This document shows positions 9,023 through 17,122 of a stretch of DNA of 64,000 nucleotides, piece by piece (position 1 is the first letter of the stretch; each line of letters opens with the position of its first letter). The stretch is from Proluteimonas flavola (GTDB lineage Bacteria > Pseudomonadota > Gammaproteobacteria > Xanthomonadales > Xanthomonadaceae). Made by a program: the position numbers and the translations under genes. The stretch is from positions 113,713-177,712 of the forward strand of contig NZ_JAIWPU010000006.1 of assembly GCF_021191705.1 (NCBI RefSeq), written 5' to 3'. Under the pieces are notes generated by a model that saw only the letters and a list, made by a program, of their open reading frames with translations, did no database searches and was not told where the DNA came from.

Positions 9023-10726
9023 TCAGGCCGCGCGTGCGTGCCCGGCTGCGACCAGCGCCATCGCCACCGACTCGGCCGCCTTGATGCCGTCCACGCCTGC
9101 CGACAGGATGCCGCCGGCGTAGCCCGCGCCTTCGCCGGCCGGGAACAGCCCGCGCGTGTTCAGGCTCTGGCCATCGGCATGGCGGGTGATGCGTAGCGGC
9201 GAGGACGTACGCGTTTCCACGCCGGTCAGCACCGCATCGTGCATCGCGAATCCGCGCAGCTGGCGATCGAACGCCGGCAGCGCTTCGCGGATTGCGGTGA
9301 TCGCGTACTCGGGCAGCGCGCTCGACAGGTCGCCCAGGCGCACGCCCGGCGTGTAGGACGGCACCACGCTGCCGAAGGCGCTCGACGCGCGCCCGGCCAA
9401 TAGATCGCCGACCAGTTGCCCCGGCGCTTCGTATTCGCCACCGCCGAGTGCGAACGCGTTCGACTCCCAGTGACGCTGCAGCGCGATGCCGGCCAGCGGC
9501 CCGCCTTCGGGCGCATACGGCAGGAAGTCCGCGGGGGCGATGCCGACGACGATTGCTGCGTTCGCGTTGCGCTCGTTGCGCGAGTACTGGCTCATGCCAT
9601 TGGTCACCACGCGGCCCGGCTCGCTGGCGGCCGCGACCACGGTGCCGCCCGGGCACATGCAGAAGCTGTAGACCGAGCGGCCGTTGCGCGCGTGGTGCAC
9701 CAGCTTGTAGTCCGCCGCGCCGAGCAGCGGATGGCCGGCCTGCGGGCCGAAGCGCGCGGCATCGATCAGCGACTGCGGATGTTCGATGCGGAAGCCGATG
9801 GAGAAGGGCTTCGCTTCGAGGAACACGCCGCGCGCGTGCAGCATGGCGAAGGTGTCGCGCGCACTGTGGCCCAGCGCCATGACCACGTGGTCGCTGCGGA
9901 TCGCTTCGCCGTCGGCGAGCGTCACCCCGCGCACATGGCGCACGCCGTCGGCATCGGTCTCGACCAGCAGATCGTCGACGCGGCTGGAGAACCGGATCTC
10001 GCCGCCCAGCGATTCGATCGTGGCGCGCATGTGCTCGACCATCGACACCAGCCGGAACGTGCCGATGTGCGGCTTGCTGACGTAGAGGATTTCCTCGGGC
10101 GCACCGGCGGCGACGAACTCGGTCAGCACCTTGCGGCCGTGGTGGCGCTTGTCGGAGATCTGGCTGTAGAGCTTGCCGTCGGAAAATGTGCCCGCGCCGC
10201 CTTCGCCGAACTGCACGTTGGACTCGGGGTTCAGCACCTTCTTCCGCCACAGCCCGAACGTGTCCACGGTGCGTTCGCGCACCGCCTTGCCGCGCTCCAG
10301 CACGATCGGGCGGAATCCCATCTGCGCGAGCACGAGCGCCGCGAACAGGCCGCAGGGCCCGGTGCCGATCACCAGCGGACGCAGCGGCAGGGCATCGCCG
10401 GCGCGGGCGACGAACCGATATGCAGTGTCCGGGGACGTGCCGACCTTGCCGCTGCCACTGGCCACGGCGCCATCGACCTGATCGCCTGCCGCCGCGGCCT
10501 CGGGATCGAACGCCAGCCGCTGCAGGATGTCGGCCTCGCGCGGCGTGTCCACGTCGACCGAATAGATCAGCACGATCGCCCCGCGCCGACGCGCGTCGTA
10601 GCTGCGCCTGGCCACGGTGAAGCCGGTGAGTTCGTCGGCGTGGATGCCCAGGCGCGCGACGATCGCGGCAGGCAGCGCCGCGTCGTCGTGGTCGAGGGGC
10701 AGTTTGAGGTCGGTGAGTCGGAGCAT
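9023..10726 (-). CDS. FAD-dependent dehydrogenase of COG2509 type
   Basis: A 567-residue flavoprotein. A short N-terminal alpha/beta domain (about 1-105) precedes a Rossmann FAD site written as PLVIGTGPCGLFAALVLAQM, a variant GxGPxG loop. The flavoprotein core follows, with FGEGGAGTFSDGKL and a C-terminal FAD-contact segment (FPAGEGAGYAGGILSAGVDG). This architecture matches the uncharacterised 'NAD(P)/FAD-dependent oxidoreductase' family of COG2509. The substrate is unknown. The C-terminal AGGILSA motif resembles that of HI0933/BaiN-like and geranylgeranyl reductase-type flavoproteins, so those are the main alternatives. The start at 10726 fits the family N-terminus. Spacing to neighbours (120 and 177 bp) suggests a single-gene unit. 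Confidence 0.87.
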   Translation of the reverse strand: MLRLTDLKLPLDHDDAALPAAIVARLGIHADELTGFTVARRSYDARRRGAIVLIYSVDVDTPREADILQRLAFDPEAAAAGDQVDGAVASGSGKVGTSPDTAYRFVARAGDALPLRPLVIGTGPCGLFAALVLAQMGFRPIVLERGKAVRERTVDTFGLWRKKVLNPESNVQFGEGGAGTFSDGKLYSQISDKRHHGRKVLTEFVAAGAPEEILYVSKPHIGTFRLVSMVEHMRATIESLGGEIRFSSRVDDLLVETDADGVRHVRGVTLADGEAIRSDHVVMALGHSARDTFAMLHARGVFLEAKPFSIGFRIEHPQSLIDAARFGPQAGHPLLGAADYKLVHHARNGRSVYSFCMCPGGTVVAAASEPGRVVTNGMSQYSRNERNANAAIVVGIAPADFLPYAPEGGPLAGIALQRHWESNAFALGGGEYEAPGQLVGDLLAGRASSAFGSVVPSYTPGVRLGDLSSALPEYAITAIREALPAFDRQLRGFAMHDAVLTGVETRTSSPLRITRHADGQSLNTRGLFPAGEGAGYAGGILSAGVDGIKAAESVAMALVAAGHARAA

Positions 10727-10903
10727 CGGGATTCAGGCGGTGGAAGCGGGCGTGTCGTGCGGCGTGGTGCAGCCAGGCGACCGAAGTGGTACGCGGGCGA
10801 GACAGGCAGTCCCGGCGGCCCGACAGCATACCGATCGGATTCCCGGATACGAGGCTGCCCCGGCCAGCATCCGCGACGCGCCATGCTGGCTGCTGCTACC
10901 GCC

Positions 10904-11386
10904 CTATCTGGTCGAGGCGTCGCCCGCGTCGGACTGAGCGCCGCGCCGCTTGCGGCGCACGTAGACCTGCTTGCGGATGCGGGCGACGGGTTCGCCCGCG
11001 GCGTCGAGCACGTCGGTCGTGAACCAGTGCAGGTGCTTGCTGCCGTCGGCGGTCGCGGTGCGGATCGTCTCGACCGTCGCCTCGTCGAGATCGAAGACCG
11101 CGTGCACGGTGCCGCGGCCGGGGCGGATGAACTCGATTTCGCCAGCCTTGTCCCAGACCACGTGGTCCCTGCCCAGCGCGCGCAGCGTCATGATCATCCA
11201 GAACGGATCGGTCATCGCGAACAGGCTGCCGCCGAAGTGCGTGCCGACGTAGTTGCGGTTGAACCAGTGCTGGCGCAGTTCGACGCGCGCGTGGCGGAAG
11301 CCGTCGTCGATCCGGGTCACGCGGATGCCCGCGAACAGGAACGGCGGCCACAGGTTCATCAGCAGGCGGAAACGGCGTGGAGTCAT
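10904..11386 (-). CDS. DUF4442 hotdog-fold protein (thioesterase-like)
   Basis: A 160-residue protein with the DUF4442 pattern: N-terminal helix LLMNLWPPFLFAGIRV, then a hotdog core with NRNYVGTHFGGSLFAMTDPF around the long central helix and IEFIRPGRGTV in the sheet. Hotdog proteins of this group resemble acyl-CoA thioesterases, but the catalytic residues and substrate of DUF4442 are not established, so an acyl thioester role is inference. The ATG at 11386 fits; the longer frame adds 12 non-family residues. The C-terminal tail is basic then acidic (YVRRKRRGAQSDAG). It is separated from the downstream flavoprotein gene by 177 bp. Confidence 0.83.
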   Translation of the reverse strand: MTPRRFRLLMNLWPPFLFAGIRVTRIDDGFRHARVELRQHWFNRNYVGTHFGGSLFAMTDPFWMIMTLRALGRDHVVWDKAGEIEFIRPGRGTVHAVFDLDEATVETIRTATADGSKHLHWFTTDVLDAAGEPVARIRKQVYVRRKRRGAQSDAGDASTR

Positions 11387-11458
11387 GGCAGGCGATCGGC
11401 GAGGGGACGCCGATCTTGCCATACGCCGCTGTACGGAAGCGCCCGGAGGCGCGCCGGA

Positions 11459-12343
11459 TCAGAACAGCAGCGACGCCATCCTGCGGCGGTAGCGGCCGAC
11501 GAGTTCGGCGTCCTCGATGATGCGGAAGGCATCGATCAGCGCCTTGCGCGGCAGGCCCTCGTCGAAATCGCGGTCGCGGCGCAGCAGTTCGATGAACTGT
11601 TCGAGGCCGGCTTCGGTGTCGCCGGCGACGATGTGCTGCACGCCGAGCAGATGGCGCGCGCGCAGATCGCCGGCATCGGCGTCGAGCGCGGCCTGCAGCG
11701 CATCGATCGACGGCGCGCCGGCCAGCACGGTGGCGAAGCCGAGACGCGCGCGTGCCTTGACCGCGCGGTCGTCGGTCGCGAGGTTCGCCGGCAGACCGTC
11801 GAGCAGCGTCTCGGCGTCCTGGGTTGATCCGGTCTGCAGCAATGCGAGTGCGAGGTCGAGCTTGAGTTCTGCCTTGTCGGGCTCGGCAGCGACCGCATCG
11901 CGCAGACGCGCGACTTCGGCGGCCGGATCCAGCGGCGCCGGCGCCGCGTCTTCGACGGGATCGACTTCGGCCGGTTCGATGCCATGGCGCTTCAGGAATT
12001 CGCGGACCTCGCCCTCGGGCAGCGCGCCCGGGAAGCCGTCGACGGGCTGGCCGCCGACCACCAGGAACACCGTCGGCACCGAGCGGATCTGGAACGCGGC
12101 CGCGATCTGCTGTTCCTTGTCGACATCGACCTTGGCCAGCACGAACGCGCCGTTGTACTCGGCCGCCAGCTTTTCCAGCACCGGCCCCAGCGACTTGCAC
12201 GGCCCGCACCATTCGGCCCAGAAATCGATCAGGACCGGCGTCTGCAACGACGCCTGCAGGACCTCGGTCTCGAAGGTCGCGGTGGTCGCGTCGAAGACGT
12301 GGGGAAGTGCAGCGGGAGCGGGGGCGTTGCCGTCGAGAAGCAT
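11459..12343 (-). CDS. cnoX: CnoX/YbbN-type thioredoxin with TPR-like C-terminus
   Basis: The 294-residue protein has a thioredoxin domain (about 15-125) and a C-terminal helical TPR-like domain (about 150-294), the layout of CnoX/YbbN, a holdase that hands oxidised clients to GroEL and DnaK. The active site reads FWAEWCGPCKS, a complete WCGPC. E. coli CnoX lacks a reducing CxxC, so this version may be redox-active. RSVPTVFL supplies the cis-proline. The ATG at 12343 is preferred: the 50 residues upstream in the longer frame overlap the divergent promoter region and do not look like thioredoxin sequence. It is transcribed divergently from the membrane protein/XRE operon. Confidence 0.88.
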   Translation of the reverse strand: MLLDGNAPAPAALPHVFDATTATFETEVLQASLQTPVLIDFWAEWCGPCKSLGPVLEKLAAEYNGAFVLAKVDVDKEQQIAAAFQIRSVPTVFLVVGGQPVDGFPGALPEGEVREFLKRHGIEPAEVDPVEDAAPAPLDPAAEVARLRDAVAAEPDKAELKLDLALALLQTGSTQDAETLLDGLPANLATDDRAVKARARLGFATVLAGAPSIDALQAALDADAGDLRARHLLGVQHIVAGDTEAGLEQFIELLRRDRDFDEGLPRKALIDAFRIIEDAELVGRYRRRMASLLF

Positions 12344-12429
12344 GCGGGAGTCCGTTGGAAGAGAAATGCGCCGGGCGCGATCCCGAAGGATGGCGGCGGA
12401 TGCGCAGGATACAAGCATGTCAAAAATAG

Positions 12430-12457
12430 TTGACATGGCGAAGCCGGAATGTAAATT
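12430..12457 (+). promoter_or_regulatory. Sigma-70 promoter of the membrane-protein/XRE operon
   Basis: A perfect -35 (ttgaca, 12430-12435), a 16-bp spacer and a -10-like taaatt (12452-12457) precede the ATG at 12492, which has a strong ggagga site at 12479-12484. The region is notably AT-rich for this genome. It is the clearest sigma-70 promoter in the window and lies in the divergent gap with cnoX. Confidence 0.6.
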
Positions 12458-12491
12458 CTTCTTGACCTGATGTCTGTTGGAGGAAACACGC

Positions 12492-12938
12492 ATGGCGGTC
12501 GATCATCTGCAGTCCGAAGTCCAGGCGTTCGGTGAGCGCTACGCACGGGGCGCTGCCCTCGGCGCGGCCTGCCTTGCGGCGTGGACGCTGATGACGGGCG
12601 TCGTCGCCCCCAGCCCGTTTCCGCTGGCCAGCGTGGCGGGCGTGCTGCTGCTGTCGCACTGGTTCCGGCGTCGTGCGCTGGCCGATGCCGAGCGCCGTCG
12701 CGGCGTGCTCGAGGACGAGCGGGACGCGGTGTTCCTGGCGCAAGGCGACCGTGCGTTCCGGTTCGTTGCCAGTGCGTGGACGGTCGGGCTGGCATTCGCA
12801 TCGGCCTTGCCGGCGTCGCGCGCGCTGTTGCTGGATGTCGAGCTGCGCCTGCCGGGCGCGCTGTTGCTGGGCGTGATCGTCGCCAACCTCGCGGGCCACG
12901 CGGCGGTCGCGATGGCCTACGCGCGCAATCGTCGATGA
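12492..12938 (+). CDS. Small membrane protein, first gene of XRE operon
   Basis: A 148-residue protein with four predicted membrane helices arranged in two pairs ([18 protein letters not shown] and a short Pro-containing second helix; then [17 protein letters not shown] and [20 protein letters not shown]). A charged cytoplasmic loop rich in Arg, Asp and Glu ([20 protein letters not shown]) joins the pairs. This shape is that of the DUF2178-like small membrane proteins often found beside 70-residue XRE regulators, but I cannot assign it firmly. The ATG at 12492 follows ggaggaaacacgc. It is followed by the regulator after 10 bp and then by a further membrane protein, so the three genes form one unit. 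Confidence 0.8.
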   Translation: MAVDHLQSEVQAFGERYARGAALGAACLAAWTLMTGVVAPSPFPLASVAGVLLLSHWFRRRALADAERRRGVLEDERDAVFLAQGDRAFRFVASAWTVGLAFASALPASRALLLDVELRLPGALLLGVIVANLAGHAAVAMAYARNRR

Positions 12939-12948
12939 GGCGCGTCCG

Positions 12949-13161
12949 ATGACCGGCACCCCGATCGCCAACGAGATCCGGCGCCTGCGCTTCGAGCATG
13001 GCGAGATGACCCAGCAGGCGCTGGCCGATGCCTGCCAGGTCACCCGGCAGACGATCATCGCGCTGGAGGCGGGGCGCTATGCGCCTTCGCTGGAACTGGC
13101 GTTCCGGATTGCGCGGACGTTCGGCGTGGGCGTCGAGGGCGTGTTCCGGTGGGCGGCGTGA
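12949..13161 (+). CDS. XRE-family helix-turn-helix regulator (70 aa)
   Basis: A complete, minimal Cro/C1-type DNA-binding protein of 70 residues. Helices 2-3 of the HTH read [20 protein letters not shown], followed by [19 protein letters not shown] and a short C-terminal segment ending [10 protein letters not shown]. The protein has no ligand or oligomerisation domain beyond the HTH. This is the YozG-like subtype normally encoded with small membrane proteins, presumably as an autorepressor of the operon. It begins 10 bp after the first membrane protein gene, and its TGA overlaps the GTG of the next gene, so translation is coupled. Its binding site may lie in the divergent gap 12344-12491, but I see no clear operator. 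Confidence 0.92.
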   Translation: MTGTPIANEIRRLRFEHGEMTQQALADACQVTRQTIIALEAGRYAPSLELAFRIARTFGVGVEGVFRWAA

Positions 13162-13718
13162 CGCGGCCGCGCCTGCTGCCCCTGGTCGTCCTGGCCCACG
13201 CCTGCACATGGCTTGCGTGGCTGGTCTTCGCGATGGCCAATGCGGTGCCTGCCGCCGCGCCGTTGGCGTGGTCGGGCGCGAGCGGGATGCCGCTGGCGTG
13301 GCTGTTCAACCTGCTGGCCTGGATCGCGCCCGGCCTGCTGCTCGCGTGGGTGGCGATCCGCCTGCGGGCGGCGGCGCCGTCGCTCGGCATGCCGGCGGGC
13401 ATTGCCTTGCGCCTGCTGTTGCTGGCGTCGCTCGCGTTCGCCGCGCAAGGCCTGCTGCCGCTCGATCCCGAGGCGCTCGACGCCGGCAGCAGCCGCCTGC
13501 ATGCGACCGCGTGGATGGCCTGGTTGCTGGCCTTCGGCGCAGGCGCGCTGCTGTCGGGCATCGCGATGCGCGCGGTGCGCTGGCCGGCGCTGGCGATCGG
13601 CGCGCTCTGCCTGCTGGCGCCGGTCCTGCTCGGGCCCATCTTCGGCCCGCGCGTGGTGCTGGCCGCGTGGGCGGCGTGGACGCTGTTGCTGGCCTGGCGC
13701 GTGCCGCCCGTGCGTTGA
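13158..13718 (+). CDS. Six-helix membrane protein (DUF998-like), third gene of XRE operon
   Basis: A 186-residue hydrophobic protein with six predicted membrane helices (for example [40 protein letters not shown] and [20 protein letters not shown]). The helix pattern, and a His in the fourth loop-helix ([19 protein letters not shown]), resemble DUF998 proteins, whose function is unknown. The GTG at 13158 overlaps the regulator stop as GTGA, the usual sign of coupled translation, and is preferred to the GTG three codons earlier. No enzyme motif is visible. Its gene ends 10 bp before a G/C homopolymer palindrome. Confidence 0.75.
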   Translation: MTRPRLLPLVVLAHACTWLAWLVFAMANAVPAAAPLAWSGASGMPLAWLFNLLAWIAPGLLLAWVAIRLRAAAPSLGMPAGIALRLLLLASLAFAAQGLLPLDPEALDAGSSRLHATAWMAWLLAFGAGALLSGIAMRAVRWPALAIGALCLLAPVLLGPIFGPRVVLAAWAAWTLLLAWRVPPVR

Positions 13719-13728
13719 TCGGATGTTT

Positions 13729-13881
<153 letters not shown>

Positions 13882-13900
13882 GGGCTGCCAGTGGTATGGC

Positions 13901-15226
13901 TCAATCGTGCGCGGTGCCGTCCGCATCCGGCGTACGATGCACGCGGCCGTCCTTCATGACGAAGTCGACCCCCAGCACCGCATTGATGTCGGCGACCGGA
14001 TCGCCCGGCATCGCGATGATGTCGGCGCGGCGGCCGGGCTCGATGACGCCCTGGTCGTCGACGCCGAGCACGCTGGCAGCATGCAGGGTCGCCGACTGCA
14101 GCGCGTACGCCGCCGGAATGCCGGCCTCGACCATGTAGACGAACTCGCGCGCGTTGTCGCCATGCGGGCCGACGCCCTGGTCGGTGCCGAACGCGATCGG
14201 CACGCCGGCGCGGTAGGCGCGGGCGGCGGTGTCCTGGATCTGGGCGCCGATCGTCGCCGCCTTCGGGCGTACCACCTCGGGGAAGTAGCCCGGTTCCTTC
14301 GCCTTGTCGGCGACGAATCGGCCGGCGTAGATCGTCGGCACGTACCAGGTGCCGCGCTGCTTCATCAGCCGCATGACCTCGTCGTCCATGTGCGTGCCGT
14401 GCTCGATGCTGGTCACGCCGGCGAGCACCGCGCGCTTCATGCCCTCGGTGCCGTGCGCATGCGCGGCGACGCGATAGCCGTAGTCCTGCGCGGTGTCGAC
14501 GATCGCCTGCACTTCGTCGACGGTGAACTGCGGCGCATCGCCGCTGCGCGCGTAGCTCAGCACGCCACCGGTCGCGGTGATCTTGATCACGTCGCTGCCG
14601 TCCTTGTAGCGCTGGCGCACGGCCTGGCGCGCGTCGTCGATCGAGTTGATGACGCCCTCGGTCGGGCCGGGCGGTCCCATCAGGTGCGAGAGCATCGAGT
14701 TGTAGCCGTTGCTGGGGTCGGCATGCCCGCCGGTGGTCGCGATCGATTTGCCGGCGGCGAAGATCCGCGGCCCCTCGACCAGGCCCTGCGCGATCGCGTC
14801 GCGCAGGTGCGGTGCGACCTCGCCGCCGAGGTCGCGGACGCTGGTGAAGCCGGCCTGCAGGGTCTTGCGGGCATAGCCGACCGAGCGATAGGCGAAGTCG
14901 ACGGGATCGAGCCGGAAGCCTTCCGAATAGCTCTGCGGGCCGGACTGCGAGCCCAGGTGCACGTGCAGGTCGGTCCAGCCGGGCATGCAGGTGCGGCCGT
15001 CGAGCCGGATCGATGCCGCATCGTCACCGGGATCCGCGCGCCCGGGCGTCACCGATTCGATGCGACCGTCGGCGACCACGATCGTGTGCGTGCCGAGCAC
15101 CCGGCCGCCGCGCGCGTCGAACATGCGTTCGCAGTGCAGCGCCGTCCGGTCGGCCGCGGATGCGGCGGGGGCGAGCAGGGCGGTCGCGAGCAGCGCGAAC
15201 GCGGGAACGCGGAACCGGTTGGGCAT
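13901..15226 (-). CDS. Secreted metal-dependent amidohydrolase (Xaa-Pro dipeptidase/imidazolonepropionase-like)
   Basis: A 441-residue exported hydrolase. Residues 1-24 form a signal peptide ([19 protein letters not shown]). The metal-centre ligands of the amidohydrolase superfamily are all visible: HVH in [10 protein letters not shown], a carboxylated-lysine candidate in [10 protein letters not shown], His in [12 protein letters not shown], His in [11 protein letters not shown] and the catalytic Asp in [10 protein letters not shown]. This group includes bacterial prolidases and carboxypeptidases that cleave Xaa-Pro or Xaa-Lys, and the exact substrate is not readable. The ATG at 15226 follows ggaga and begins the signal peptide. 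It lies 94 bp downstream of the GGDEF gene on the same strand, so weak co-transcription is possible. Confidence 0.9.
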   Translation of the reverse strand: MPNRFRVPAFALLATALLAPAASAADRTALHCERMFDARGGRVLGTHTIVVADGRIESVTPGRADPGDDAASIRLDGRTCMPGWTDLHVHLGSQSGPQSYSEGFRLDPVDFAYRSVGYARKTLQAGFTSVRDLGGEVAPHLRDAIAQGLVEGPRIFAAGKSIATTGGHADPSNGYNSMLSHLMGPPGPTEGVINSIDDARQAVRQRYKDGSDVIKITATGGVLSYARSGDAPQFTVDEVQAIVDTAQDYGYRVAAHAHGTEGMKRAVLAGVTSIEHGTHMDDEVMRLMKQRGTWYVPTIYAGRFVADKAKEPGYFPEVVRPKAATIGAQIQDTAARAYRAGVPIAFGTDQGVGPHGDNAREFVYMVEAGIPAAYALQSATLHAASVLGVDDQGVIEPGRRADIIAMPGDPVADINAVLGVDFVMKDGRVHRTPDADGTAHD

Positions 15227-15320
15227 GCGGGTCTCCGGTGGACTGCAGGGAACCGCGATTGAAGCACGTCCATGCGCAGGCTGGCCGCACAGGGGGCGTC
15301 CACGCGGCACGACTGGGTCG

Positions 15321-17009
15321 TCAGGGCGCGTGCGAGGCGTGCAGCACCCGGTTGCGGCCCTCGGCCTTGGCGCGGTAGAGCGTCGCGTCGGCGACCTGCA
15401 GCAGCATTTCCGGCGTGGTGCCGTCGCCCGGGAACGTGGCGATGCCGATCGAGATCGTCACCGGCCCGAGCGTCTGGCCGAGATGCTGCACGGTCGAGAT
15501 CTCGATCGCCCTGCGGATCTGTTCGGCGCGCAGGCAGGCGTTGTGCGCATCGAGTTCCGGCATGACGACGGTGAACTCCTCGCCGCCGTAGCGGCAGGCG
15601 ATGTCCTCGGTACGCACGCCGGCCTGGATCAGCCGGCCGACCTGGCTCAGCACGACGTCGCCCGCGGCATGGCCATGGGCGTCGTTGAAACGCTTGAAAT
15701 GGTCGACGTCGAGCATCAGCACCGACAGCGGCAGGCCGCGACGTTCGCAGCGTTGCAGCTCGCGCACCATGCTGACCTCGAGATAGCGCCGGTTGAACAG
15801 GGCGGTCAGGGGATCGCGCAGCGACTGCGTGCGCAGCGTCTCGCGCAGCTGCAGGTTGGCGATCGCCATCGCCATCTGCTCCGCGAGCGACACGAGGATC
15901 GCGGCATCGTTGTCGCCATCGCCCGTGCCGGTGGGACCGCTGACGTGCAGCATGCCGAGCGACTGGCCCTGGGCGACCAGCGGAACGCACAGCGTGGACA
16001 CGCCGTCGAGGGGGGCGTCGGCATCGACGTGGGCGCAGCGCAGGCCACCGCTGCGGCCGCGCACGTAGTGCGGCTGGCCGCGGCGCAGCGCCCAGCAGTC
16101 GTCCTGGGTCAGGATGTCGTCGCTGCTGATCAGGTGCTCGCCGAAGCTGCCGGCGCTTTCGAGGAAGTTCTGCGAGGGGCGTGCCAGGTAGCAGCGCCCG
16201 CTCGACCCGGGAACCAGTTCGGAGACCGCCCGCGCGGTCAGCGCGACGACCTCGTCGCGGCTCTGGCAGCTCTGCAACATGCCCGCGTAGACGCTCTGGG
16301 TGCGGCGCTGTTCGGACAGCGCCTGCAGGTCGCGCACCGCGTCGCGCGCCTCGCGTTCGAGCGTGCGGCTGCGGCGGTTCTCGCGGAACAGGCTCCACAG
16401 CAGGAAGCCGAGCAGGCACAGGGCGGCGCTGAAGGCCAGCACGATGAACCCGACCAGCAGGATCGCCCGGCGCTGGCTGGTCTCCTGGCGCTCGGCGAGC
16501 AACCGCGACTCCTCGTCCATCAGGTCGCGTCGCAGCGCCGTCATCCCGGCGACGCGGCGCAGGTTGGCGTCGATCCGGCGCTCGCGGCCGCTCTCCTGCA
16601 GCGCCTCCAGCCTCGCGTCGTCGAACAGGATCTCCATCTCCTGCAGATGGTTGCGTACGGCGGCGTCGAACTGGCGCGCCCGCGCCTGCTGTGACGGGTT
16701 GTCGGCGGTGAGCTGGATCAGGCGGCCGCTGTGCTGGCCCGCGCGCGCGACCGCGCCGCCGTATTGCGGCCGGAAGTCCTCGCGCCCGGTGGTGCGGTAG
16801 CCGCGTGCCTTGGCCTCGGCCTCGTGCAGCGCGGCCTCGGTCGAGACGAGCAGGTTGATGACCAGGTAGCTGTGCTCGAGCGAACGGTTGGCCCGTTCCA
16901 GGCCGCGGACCCCGGTCACTGCCGCGATCGCGGCACCGAGCAGCAGCACGAGCGCCAGCAGGACCGCTGGCACGCGCAGGAATCGGACGCGGGAAGATGG
17001 CTCAGGCAT
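15321..17009 (-). CDS. CHASE3-GAF-GGDEF diguanylate cyclase
   Basis: A 562-residue membrane-bound cyclase that should make c-di-GMP from GTP. A first membrane helix (about 10-32), a CHASE3-type helical periplasmic sensor (to about 185) and a second helix ([20 protein letters not shown]) are followed by a short coiled linker and a GAF domain (about 235-385). A GGDEF domain (about 395-560) follows, with active site RYGGEEFTV. An inhibitory RxxD (RTED) stands five residues before GGEEF, so product inhibition is expected. The ATG at 17009 is favoured because an extended -10 lies exactly 7-12 nt upstream, implying a leaderless message; the frame opens one TTG earlier. It is divergent from leuS. 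Confidence 0.92.
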   Translation of the reverse strand: MPEPSSRVRFLRVPAVLLALVLLLGAAIAAVTGVRGLERANRSLEHSYLVINLLVSTEAALHEAEAKARGYRTTGREDFRPQYGGAVARAGQHSGRLIQLTADNPSQQARARQFDAAVRNHLQEMEILFDDARLEALQESGRERRIDANLRRVAGMTALRRDLMDEESRLLAERQETSQRRAILLVGFIVLAFSAALCLLGFLLWSLFRENRRSRTLEREARDAVRDLQALSEQRRTQSVYAGMLQSCQSRDEVVALTARAVSELVPGSSGRCYLARPSQNFLESAGSFGEHLISSDDILTQDDCWALRRGQPHYVRGRSGGLRCAHVDADAPLDGVSTLCVPLVAQGQSLGMLHVSGPTGTGDGDNDAAILVSLAEQMAMAIANLQLRETLRTQSLRDPLTALFNRRYLEVSMVRELQRCERRGLPLSVLMLDVDHFKRFNDAHGHAAGDVVLSQVGRLIQAGVRTEDIACRYGGEEFTVVMPELDAHNACLRAEQIRRAIEISTVQHLGQTLGPVTISIGIATFPGDGTTPEMLLQVADATLYRAKAEGRNRVLHASHAP

Positions 17010-17015
17010 CAAACC

Positions 17016-17024
17016 AGTCTAACA
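17016..17024 (-). promoter_or_regulatory. Extended -10 of the GGDEF gene (candidate leaderless promoter)
   Basis: Reading the minus strand, TG-T-TAGACT places the hexamer at -12 to -7 relative to the A of the ATG at 17009, so transcription should start at the start codon itself. The TG extension offsets the lack of any recognisable -35. No ribosome site precedes the ATG, which agrees with a leaderless mRNA. Confidence 0.5.
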
Positions 17025-17122
17025 GGCGGAGGGCCGGGGCCTGGCCCGCATGCGAGGCGCGATGGCGGCCGCGCCGGCCCTGGGGTAGGCTTGCCGGCTG
17101 TCCTCCGCCGTCGAAAAAGCCA

